A stretch of DNA of 58,493 bases. Origin: a virus. The stretch's first letter is position 1; each line of letters opens with the position of its first letter. The stretch is taken from positions 1 to 58,493 of IMG/VR virus record IMGVR_UViG_3300044695_005296. One strand, 5' to 3'. This document shows positions 25,367 through 37,300 of this stretch, in pieces. The position numbers were made by a program, and so were the translations under genes. The notes beneath the pieces were generated by a model. It was not told the origin of the DNA. It searched no databases and worked only from the letters and a program-made list of their open reading frames with translations.

Positions 25367-28300
25367 CAACTTGGCCTCATGAAGCCTGCCGCACGGAGGG
25401 TGCGTACCTGTGCCGAACTTACCTTCTCGGCAAGTTTATCAATATCTGCGGCATCCGACACAACAGGGTTGTTAATGGTGACGGACGCATTGATTGTCGC
25501 GCCTCCGCCAGCCATTCGCAAGTCCCCTGGAGCCTGCAACGCTTGCAGGCCAGTATTTGGCAACATGTAGCCACTGCTGTCAGGGATCATAAGCTCTGGC
25601 CCACGCTCACCAACAAGGTACGGTGTGTACTGCTTGATTGGCCCACCGAAGGCTCGCGCAACTGGCTCCGTTGACTTTCCGCCAACCATCGTTGAGCCAG
25701 TGCCGCCCTTAACAGGATTCCAGTTTTTTGGCATGACCTTTGACCATTCCCTAAAACCAGTAAACCCTGGCAGCATTTCGGTATAGTTTTTAACCCACCT
25801 AGGTTCCATTCCCATAAGCGAGAACAGCTCTTCGCTTGACCTAAATTTGCCAATATTCTCTGGTCTCCACATAAATGGAGGAATAATCATTCTTTGGGCA
25901 GCGAGCATCTTGTCTTGTGCTTGCTCTTTTTCGGCAGCGGTTAAAAGCTCTGTGTCAAAAAACGCTCGGCCAAGATTAAACGGTATTCCATAATCTTGCT
26001 TATTTTGCTTAACCAGGTCTTCGTAAGAAGTTCCGCCTGGATCACCCTTACCAAAAATGCTTTCCCATCCCATTTGGCCAAGATAACCAATGAATGGCGC
26101 AACTTTTCCGACAACGTCGGCAATGCCACCAGGCAAATCCCAAAGCATGCCGCCCGTCTTGTTTCCAACGTGATACGCGCCCGTTGTTAGCGCAAGAGAA
26201 GCAAGCAGGGAACCACCCAGCGTTTCTGGGGCAACTGCTGCCAGTTTTACGGCCGTAATCGTTTCTGCCAACGCGCCAAATCCAACTCTAGCAATTGAAC
26301 GACCGAGAGGCTCTTTCAGCTTGTCAAGTTCTTCTTTAGTTGCTTCAGACAAAACAATTGGCGGACCAGGGTTGAAATCGCCAGAGGCAAGGCCCTCTGC
26401 AATTGTGTAATCCTTCAGGGTGTCATACTTTTTATTTGGATCAAAGCTATCAAAAATTCCCGTAATTGACTCAGTAAAATTAAGCGGGCCACTGCCCAAC
26501 TGTAGATTTTCGTTTAACGTGGCACGCGCTAGTTCAGATTCAAGAGTCCCGTTTCTTTCAAACTCTCTTTTCTTATTTACCCAATAAGCTTCACTCATTT
26601 CCTCAATTCGAATTTGCTCTAGGCGCTTTTCCCACCAATTTCCGTCTTTCTCTTGCGCCTCGTAAAGGTCTGTTGCCCACCCAAAAGAGCTAAGTCCAAT
26701 AGAACCCTTCTTCCAGAATGGGTACATTTTTCGTTCTGCTTTTCGCAGCAGGTTAGAGTGCTTAAAGAAATCTTCAAGTATGCCACGGCCTTTTCCGCCC
26801 ACGCCCTCTGGGTAGAATTTGGCGCCCCTGCTCTGCGGAGAAACGTTTGGATCTCCAACAGTTTTTACAATTCCGAGTTCGTTAGGTTGCAAATGCGGCA
26901 GCAACCTGCCTGGCTGCAGCAGCAAATCGGCAAAAGGAGTTCCCTTAATGAAAGGAAGCTTTGCAAGTTGGGCAAACCAGCCATACTTGTATTTCCAACC
27001 AGTTCCGCCCCTTACAACCGCACCAACTTCACCACCGTGATTTGGTCCTGGCTTTAGCTGCATTCTTACTGGTCCGCCAGCAGCTTGTGTTACCTCGTCG
27101 CCAAATTGTCCGCCTGGAACCTCGTCAAGAAGCCTGGTCTCTCCTCCTTCACCTGGCCCAAATGGCGCAAAGATTTGCGTTCTTGCACCAGGAATTGGAC
27201 GAGATTTTCCTGTTTTTGGATCAACCGTATACGGGAATTCAACGTTTGCCGCAATATCCCCAAGGCTGTCAAGCAGCATTGGGTAAAGCTTCCAGTTGAA
27301 AGGAATTGTGGCGGTATCTGGGTCAATTATCGGCGGCTCTGGTGGATCAATTACTGTTGTAACCTTTTCACAATAGTAGCCGCCCTCGCTCCAAACCTTA
27401 ATATACCCAGGTGGGCAATCCCACGTTGGCGGCTCTGGCGGAATTGGTGGCTCTGGGGTAATTGGATCGTCCATTGGGATAGGCCCACGGCCCCTACCAA
27501 CGTACCCGCCCGCTGCCCGACCCATGACTGGGCTCCAGCCCATTCGTCCGCCACCGCGAATCTTGCTTGCTACATAGCGAGCGTAATTCTTTGGATAGCG
27601 ACGCATCATTTCGTTCTTCTGCGCTTTTGTGTTATTTGGGTTAGCCATAAACTCGTTGAAAGAGTTTTGCTGGAAGCCCATAGGGTCGCCAACAAAGCCC
27701 AAGCTTCTCTGGAAGCTATCTGTTGGGCTCCAGAACGGATCGTCTTTCCCTACGGGTCCGACATATCCGCCGCCAGCTCGACCAGTTACACCAACCAGAC
27801 CGCCGTAGTATCGTCCCTGCTTGCCCGCCTTAAGCGCGCCAGAAGAGGACTGCATGCTACTTGGAAGCTGGTGGTTTGGCGTGACGTAGCCGCCACCATT
27901 TTGGAACATGGTGAGCATTTCTGGCCCACGCTCCCCAACAATGTATTGACCAGCGCCAACAGGTCCGCCGGCCGCCATTGGCTGCCAGTTCCATGCAGTG
28001 CCGCTCCATACCCAGTCACCGTTTGTTGCATACGGTGGCTTATATGTTGGCTTAGGCGGCTTTGTGACCGTTCCTGAGCCAGTAGATGGGGCAAAGCCTT
28101 CCCCGCCCGTTCTGGCAATCGTTGGAAGATCGCCAAACTTCTTATAAATCGCGTCAAATTGTGCGTACAAACCATCAAATATTTCGTTGAACTGTGAGCG
28201 CTGGATGAATTCATCATAGCCATCGAAAGGCATATTTTGTAGTTTTACCGCAAAATCTCCAAGGTTATCAATAACGCCCGCTGCTTCTTTCGCTGCTTGG

Positions 28301-31300
28301 GTGCCTTTGTTTTCTATCGCAAATCCTGTAAGTCCCGCTTGCGCCCTGGTGACCACACCCTTTAGGCGATCCCGCTCTGCCAGGACTTTCTTTTTGCTAA
28401 TCTTGTCAAGACCTTTTTCTACGCGCTCTTGCTGGGCAACTATTGCATCAACGTTTGCCTCTGCGGCAGCAGCTGCCATTGCGGCCCTAACGACATCTGC
28501 CATGGTGGTGGAAATAATGTCGCCAAGTTCCTGGAATCGCGTAGCAAATGCGGTGCCCATAATGTCTGCCAAGGCCTCGCCCTGGAATTGACCCGTTGCA
28601 AGAATAGATTCAATTGGCAGTCCGGCGTCGCCAAACATTGCGTAGAATTCTTCCTGGGCATCGGCCGCCTTGATCTTTCCTTCTTGAATATCCTTAAGGA
28701 GCTTCTGCGCTCGTTCCTGAAGCCTCCTAGCCCGCTCTTGCTGGTCCGCCCCAAGGGTTTGTTCTTTTTCTTGATAATATGTTGAGACCTGCTGATATTG
28801 AACGCTGTTTTTTGCTTGCTCAATTGACGTCTCCATAGACGACAGCTGATAATCCGCCTCTTCTTCTTGTAGCTTTTTGGCGGCCTCTCGTGCGGCAATA
28901 GCGGCCTCGATTGGATCCTTTTGTGCGTCAAACAGGCCAAGGGTTGCGCGCGCTGCGTTTTCCTGAGCGTCGTTTAATGCATTAAGCTTTTCCTGCTCAG
29001 CACGCTGCTCTTTCATTGCAGTGTACTGTTCTTCCAAAACACCAAGCCGCATAATTTCGCCGTTGTGCAACGCGTCAACGTTGTAGATGGCGTCTTCTTG
29101 CTCGGCCTTCAACTGCGCGGTTTCTTCCGCGAATGTTTTATTAAGAAGCTCCATTGCCCTTGAAAGGAATTGATCAAATGCAGTTGCAAATGGATCAAAG
29201 ATCTTGGCAAGCGCCTTGGAAAGCTTGTCTAGGTTCTTTTGCGCGTCGTCTAGGCTTTCATTGAGAAGCTTAAGCGAATCACTTGTGGAGAAGAGCGCCT
29301 CGTCTGGCGTGCCCTCTTTATTAAATTCTCCCGTGAACGCCATTCCCTTTCCGCCCAAGCCGAATTTACTAAAAATCATTTCGTCTATTTGCGCTTGGCC
29401 AAAGTTCTCTGCAAGATATGCAGCCGGGTCAATTATCGCTGCTGGGAGTGTCGAGGTTGGGAGGCGGTAACCGCCAGCGTAATACATACCCTTTTCGCCA
29501 GTGACCGCGCCACTTGACATCCCCGCCCCCGCCGCGAGCTCTGTAATGAGAGAAGTCCCGTCGTCCCTAGACATGATGCCCATAGATACCAAGGCATAAA
29601 GCTTGTCGGCCATTTCACTGCCGATTCTTGCTGCAGCATTAGTGTTTGTAGCCTGATTGAATGCGACCATTTGCGAATCAAACGGGCGCATTGCCTCTCT
29701 ACTCAGGGCGCCAGACTGATATGCCGCAACTTCTTTTTCTACAGTTGCCTTTAAGTAGCCTGCTGTTTTTCCAGCTTTTGTCGGGGTGTAAATTGAAACG
29801 CCGGTTTCCCCTTCAAGGTTGTTTGCGGTGTACATTCCAGAAGCAACCAGCTCGTCCATTTCGGACGCTGATTTCTTTATGGTTTCTATCTGATCGTCGA
29901 TTACCTGCTTAGTGCTATAAGAAGCCTGTCCGGTAAGCGGGTCTTTCTTAATTTCCTTAACTGCAAGCCCACTGTCCTTCCAGGTCTTGGCAACATCTTG
30001 CATCTGCTTGCGGTCATTAGCACGACTTTCTTCGTAAGACATAACGGCAGCTTTGTTAGCAGAATTTACTGCTTCATTTGCAAGTACAAGACCTCCCAAT
30101 AGTGTGCCGAGGCCCATCATGCCGCCGCCCTTGCCAAAGAAGCCGCCTACTTTTCCAAGAATCCCCGAAACTCCGCCCATTGGCGCTATAGCTAGAGCAA
30201 CCTGGGAAGCAGTCTGCAAAACTGCCGCAAAGCCAATAAGTCCTTGTGACGCTTGCGCAAGTCCATCAATCTGCATACCAAACGCAGACGTAATTGCCTG
30301 CACGGCCATTCCGAGGCCACCAAGGGTCATGGCAGCCTTGGATGCCATGCCGGTCATTTCGGCAAAGGCCTCGGTACCGCCACCCATTAGTTGAATGTCG
30401 TCAATCGTTGAAGCGGCCGCCACAACAGCAGCTTCTATTTTTTCTTTTGCGGTTACCGGAAGATTTCGGTCTCTTTCCGGTCGACGATTTATAATGTCTT
30501 GCAAAGCGCGAGCTTTATTAATCTCGTAGGCAAGCCCCGTTGGGGAACCAGCCAATCCCTGTAGCCCCTCGACGCCTTGGGCAGCTACCCGTTGCGCCGG
30601 AGTCATGTATTCTTCGTCAATTGGGAGAGGGTTTAATCCCTGCTCTTTCCTTGCGTTGTTCTCCCTATGTTGTTCAGCCCTTCGCTCATCGCGCATTTTT
30701 CTGTATTCGTCAATGTTTAAACCAGATTCAAGAGCCAAAAGCTTTTCATCAGATTCGTATTTATCTAAAAGAATTGACCTGCCGCTCTTTGTAATCTGAG
30801 GATCTGCAATAGAGCCAGAGAGAAGGCCTGCCTTCAGCAATTGAACTGTTTTTGCGTGAGTCCTTTGGGCCAAGGCGAGCTCTTCCGCCGAGGCCGCCTC
30901 GCCAAGGGCTCGATATCTGGTGACTGGCTTCTGAACGGCCATGCCATCTGGGCGAACCTCGCCAGTGATCTCATATCCGGTGTACGGGATTGGCGCTCCA
31001 GCGTATATCCCTGTTGCGTGTTCCTTAAAGTAGCTTGGCGCGGCCCCCTGGCCCGCAAAATCTCCAGGCTTAAAGCCCGTAGTTTGACTAATTCCAATCC
31101 CGCGAGGCTCCATCGCCGATACCGTTTTGGGCTCCATCATTGGCTCGCCTGTTTCCGGATTGGACAAAGGCATTCCAGTTGCTGGGTCTATAACGGGAAC
31201 CATTACTTCTTTTGTTGGCCCAAGAATGCCGTATCTAGAGGCTCCGGTTCGACCGTATGAGCTCATTTCCACAGCAGCAACCTGCATATTTTGCTGCAAG

Positions 31301-34300
31301 CCTGCAAGCAAACCCGATACGCCGTTAGTGAGAATGGCCATACCTTCGATTGCTGCCTTCTTTACAACAAACGCGCCCATCAAGGATCCGATAAGCGGAG
31401 CAAGTTTTTCCAGAACTCCGGCCATTGCACCAAGCCCTGCGGCTATGCTTGAAATTAGCGGAAGGGCTGCCTTTAGGGCAATTACCAATCCCCCGCCAAT
31501 AATCTGTGCCGCAGCCGCGCCAAGCGCTTTAATTGCAGGGATTAGTGCCTCGGCAATATCTGGCCCAATTTCCATAAGCGGCGCAGCCGCCTGATCAACA
31601 GTGTCTGCAAAGCCAAGGAAGTTTGTTTCGTATGCGTTACGCAGAGCGCCAAGAGCCGCAATTGCAAGAGTGATTGTTGCGACTAGCGGGTTTGTGCTTA
31701 CCGCAGTCATCAGTGCCTTGATTGCCAAGGAGGCAACGACCGCTGCTCGGACTAGGTTATTAGAGAGCAAGTCCCCGATAGTTGCAATGCCGCTGCGCAA
31801 GAAATCTATTGCACTTCCCGTTTCTGATCCGCCGAATACCTTGGCAAACAAGTTACCAAAATACAGCATTGAATTAGCAATTACCTTCATTGATGCAGGA
31901 ATTGCCTCTCTTAGCGTATTCGCAAATCCTTGCAGGCTTTGTCCAATCTTTACAAATATCCCGTATGTTCCCTTTTGCTGCAACAATTCTGAGAAGCGCA
32001 CAAGCAAGTCACGGATGGCGTTATAAAGAGGGCCAGTCATAACCGCAACAAGCGATTGCGACATATCCGAAATGGTGCTCATGGCACCGGTCATCGTCTT
32101 AGAGAGGCGCTCCATTCCGCCGCCGTACTTCTCGCCAAGCCCCTCAATAATTGCCCCTGAGGCAGCCTTTCCTGAAATTCTTCCTGCGGTTGTTAGCCGA
32201 CGGATTGCTTCAATAGGGTTTGCATACAGGTCATTAAGAATTCTTCTTTGCTCATTAGTCATCTTGTCGCCAGTTGCTTCAATTTCTTGAATCAAAGCCT
32301 CTGACAAGATTTCGTAACCAGCAATACCGGCGTTAGCTAGCTGCATCATGTCGTTTTGATACACGCGACCAGCTGATCGCATCTGGCCCAAGGCGTACGT
32401 AATGCGCATGATGCGCTCGTCGCCACCACCAAGAGCCGCAACGGCGTCACCGATGTCCTTGATATAGCCGACTAGTTGCCCGGATTCATCTCTTTGGATA
32501 ACGTCACCAATGTTGAATCCGAACGCTTGCATTCGGACAGCCGCTTCCTGCAGCTGCGTGAAGTAGAACGGCGTAATGTTGGCGAACTCTTTAAGTCGGT
32601 CGATCATGCCGGTAGCACGACCCTCAGCAACTCCCATAGAGTCGCCTGCGTTATAGAACAACGTCGAGAACCCAACCTTTGCGTCTTCAAGCGCCTGGTT
32701 GAACTGGATAAAGCCTGAAGAAAGGTGGCTAATAGATCGGTAAATAGCGTTTGCTGCGTTCTGCGTAAGAACGAATGCAACAGCCAGTTTTGCCGTATCC
32801 TTAAAGGTGCTGATTAATCCGCTGCCGCTGCTTGTTGCAGCGTCTAGCGCCTGGCTAAAGTCAAGCGATCCCTCAGATGCTCGCATAACGGCATCGTCAA
32901 AGTCTTGCATGATCCCGACCATTGGCCGAGTCGCCATAAAGGCATTTTTCATTCCAGAGGCCATGTCGCCAATTTTGCTAAGCCCAGGGAACGTATTCAT
33001 TCCTTGCATGACGTTGTCGAGATCTGAGAAGCCTTGCCCGCCAAATGCAAATGGCATGCTTGTTGCGCCAGCGTCCCCGCCAATCAGCTCCCTGTAATTG
33101 CTATCAAATATTGCCTTGCTGATAGATTCGGCAAGATCGGTTGATAGTGGGTCAAAGTATGGCTGCACTGCTGTTGATCCAGAAACAACTGGGCCAACAG
33201 GTCCGCCACGTCTCCCTCGCTTTGTTGCAGGAACCCTAGTTCCTGGCTGCGCGCCAAGGAGAGGATGGTCTGGTCTGTACTCTCGTACAAATGGGAGAAG
33301 CTCTGGGAACTGCTCTGCAAGTCCGGCAATTGCCGACGAGGCCAAGCTTGTTCTTGCCAGTTCTGTTCCGGCAAGCGGTCTGTCTGGAAGACCGGCCATC
33401 CTGCGTACTTGTCCCCTGTAAATCTGATTTTCTTTTCCGCCGCCAACAACTCCGGTGAGAAGAAGCTCAGAAATTGTAGAAAGAAGGTTTTGGCCCGCTG
33501 CGGAAACTGCAGCAACCCTGCCTGCTGGCTCTGGAACAAAACCAGGACCAGTGCTTGGTGGTGCCGCAGGTCCAGCCGGCTTCTTCTTTCCCCCCTTACG
33601 CTTAGCGCCACCTGCTGCCTCTACGAGTGTGGCAAGCTGCTCTGGATCATCTGCGTCGCTACCTACAATTCCGTGTGGAACCGTCGGACTTGCAGCAACG
33701 CCCAGCTTATCCGTAAGCATTGCCGTAAGCGCTGGTATGTTTTTTGCTCTGCCTAAAGTGTCAAGAACAACAGCGGCGTCAAGGATTCTTTCTGGCCTAA
33801 TTGACTCAAAGACCTTGCTTCGCTCGCTGGCTGGAGTTGCCTTAAGCGCACCTTCAAGTGCTCTGGCAAACATTGCGCCAAGGTCCTTAGGGTTGACGCC
33901 GCCCGCAGCGGCAGCGCCAGTAAGCTGGCCAGACATATTCCTTCTCAGTCGAGCAGCAAATTCAGCAACTGGCTTAAGCGCCGTTCCAAAATGTTGCGAA
34001 AGATCAAAGGCTCTAAGCAAACCGCCCTGATAGGGATTTGCGCCACCGGCAATTCCAGGAAGGATTGAGCCAATGTCCGTAATTCCGCCTGGGCTGCCGG
34101 CTTTTCTTGCTCCGGCATTCATCTGCCGAGTAGAAAGAGCCAAGCTGGCTTCTGTCTCTCCGGGTTGCAATATCTGCGTTGATTGCGCAAGCAGTTCTGC
34201 GTACTGGCTTAGGCCCGCACCACGGGATGCTTCCAGCATCCTTACCTGTGGGCCAAAGTGCCCAGGAACGTTGATATGCATACCTTGTGCATTTGGGTCA

Positions 34301-37300
34301 ATGTCAGCTGCCGTTTTTTGGTCAACATATGCTGGCTCATACCCAGCTTTTTCCTTAGGGCTTAGGGCCTTGTACTTAGAGGCCGCAATTGCCCCCTTTG
34401 GCAAATCAAAATAGCTAAAGCCTTCAAGATTGTTAGCATCTCCAAGTGGTATGGTCTTTCCGCCGACCTTGCTTCCTTTTGGAACAAACATGTCTTCGCC
34501 AGAAATTCCAGAGAATACTCGGTACTGCGAAGGCACCGGGACGCCAATCTTCTTATATACTTCCCGCTCAATGCGGGCGCGCTCTGCTGGATCGGTTACG
34601 CCTTTTACGCGATCCGCAGTTTCCAGTCTTGCATTGTCAACTTTTGCGTGAGTAAACTCGTGCGCAAGCGTAGTCAGCGCGCCGCCAAGCGTAACGTTGA
34701 CTGGATCTTGCCTCCTGCCGCCCAGGTCCATATCGACAGTTCCCGTGCCGCCCTTGCTTACTGGCGAGTAAGACGCCCAAGCTCCCTGGGTCGCAATAGG
34801 ATTTCCAAATTGAAGATCTATACCGCCAGGAACCCCTGGAGGTGCAAACTTTTGAGCAAAGTCTGCAAGGATATTTGCCAAACCACCAACTGCTTTTGGA
34901 TCATTGCCAAACTGAGTAAGGTGCGAAGCAAGAGTTGCCGATCCGGCAAGTCTTAGGCCAGGTGGGATTGGAGCCCCACCAAGTCGCGTAAGATTTGATG
35001 GTCCGTCTCCGTATTGAACGGTGCTTATTGAAGGAAGCCTTACCGCCCCTGGTCCGCTTGGCTTCTTCTTTTGCAACGCTGGGTTTGCGGCAATCTGCGC
35101 AATGTCTGGCGCATAGGTTGAAGGAACCTGACCAAGCATGCTAAACAGCACCTTGCGAAGAGGGATACCCTTCAGGTCGCCGCTCTTAAATGCTGCGGTG
35201 CCCGTGTCTTCGATATCCTTAAGGATGCCGCTGAACATGCCCATGATGGACTTGCGTGCCTTTGGTGCAATGCCGCGCAGGGCTTTCTGCATTGATCCGC
35301 CAGCAAACTCTCCCTGGCCCGTAGCGGCTTCAAGGATGGTCTTTTGGAACGACTCAATACTCTGCCTGAACAGGCTTGGGTTCATCTTTTGGCCAGCAAG
35401 AGATACCTTCAGGTTCTTGATGGCGGTAAGGGTTACCTGCTCAAAGGCGGTCTGCAGGGCTGTGTACGGGGTGCCAGTAGCAGCTCCACCGCTGCGCTTG
35501 CTGTATTCGGCAAAGGGGTTTGTCAGGCCGTTCATACTGCCACCCCCTGATCTTCGTGATAGTTCCCGACCGTCCGGCCGGGCTGCGCCCCGCGATTCAG
35601 CCATGCGACTCCTAAACGCTTCACGTGCGCGTCTGAAGATAGCATCGACTGTTGCGAGTGCTTCCTGCTCACTATATCCCCCTGCTCGCAATGCTTCAAG
35701 CAATTGCGGCTCTATAACTTTTCGCCGCGTCATGATGCCCGCAAGGGTAGCGGCTTCTTCCCTTGCGAGTTTTGTTTGAGTGTCCCGGAACTTTCCGGGG
35801 ATTCCAATTGGCACATCGCTGGCTGGGCGATATGGCTGTTGTCCAATCCTGCCGGTGCCCGGTGGGCTCAGGGTCAGGTCGTGATCAATGGCGGTCACGC
35901 GATAATTTCCAGGAGAGCCTACGCCGCCCTTCGGGTCGGCTAAATTGAGGAGGTAGTTAAGTCCGTGTCGGTCAAATGTCTGCCCAAGATGATCAAGGAT
36001 CTGCATGCGCCTTCCGCCCCTGCTTGCAAGCCACGGCTTATCGCGAAGGGCTGGATCATCTGAGCGCGGGCCTAGGGGCTGGGAGAAGCGACCGATAATC
36101 TCGTCGTCTTCCCATACATCAACCATCTTTGACGGAGGTGCGTTGCGCTTGTTGACAAAGTCAATTGCGGTTTCCCCTGGGGCCATTGGCTGAATTGCCA
36201 TTCTCCTGCCACCAATGCTGCGCTCCAGAATTGTTGGGGTGTCCACCCCGAGAAGCCCAGCAAGGATCTCCATTGCCTTGTTTGGGAATTTACCCTCCAT
36301 CGGCTGCGCAAGGACATTTCTTACTTCTCCAGTAAGAGTTTTCAAAGCAAGGATTTGTTTGCCAGCCCCGCCAGACCAGTGGCCGATGCCGTGCGAGCCC
36401 ATGCCGGTAATGTCTCCGCCCAGCAAGTCCTGCAGCGTCATCCCATAGGTTTGTCCACCAGTAATCTGCTGCATGATGTTTGGCCTGCCCCTACCAAAGA
36501 GACCGCCAAGCATTCCACCAATGCCGCCAGAGCGCTTGCTGTATTCAGCCCATTGGTTGTTTCTTGCCAAAATGCGCGCAACTCGATAGCCAAGTTTATT
36601 TTTTGCGTCTACATCGGGATGCCCGCCAAGGGCAGCGTCTGGCGCCCCCCATGCGCGACTGCTCCATTTTGCAAACATTTGAGCCATCCACTCGGTCCCA
36701 ACATGCATTTGCCCTCTAATAGAGCCATATCCGCCAATTTTCCAAAGCTCTTGCATTGCTTCATTAATATTTTTATATTGCTTTGGAAGGACGCTGGCAA
36801 GCGGACCCTGCTTCCCCATCAGCATCATTTCGCCAATTTTTCGCATTTGGAGTTGCTCAGTAACATCCTCTACCATAAATCCTGTTTTGTTACTTCCATA
36901 CATCGTTTTTTGTTTCTTACTGCCAGGATGGAAAAAGCCACTGTAAGCGCCGCCCTGCCTGTTGCTTTTGCCGTCTATTTCTCCAGGCAAATAAAAATCT
37001 TCTGGCTTTAATCTTCCGCCAGTAGTCTCTTCAACATTTGCAAGCGCGGCCATCTGCGCCATGCCCTTTTTGTAGTCATAATGGTAGCCCCTGGCGCCGC
37101 GACCCATGCCATCTCTTCTGTCTCCGTATACAAACTCATCATATGGCTGATACCCGTAAAAACTAATACCTTTTTGTTTCATTGCTTCTTGATATTTGTC
37201 AACAGCCATTACGTGACCGAGCTCATGGGCAAAGATGCCGTGTATGCTCTGCGCCCTGCCAGCAAGGCCATCCTTGCTCGCAAAACGAGGATTCTTTGAC

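Noticed and set aside
26653-28077. Several plus-strand ORFs inside the tape measure region (134-330 aa)
   Set aside because: Open by chance within a very long coding strand; composition rich in Trp, Arg and Cys, no ribosome-binding sites, and no domains.
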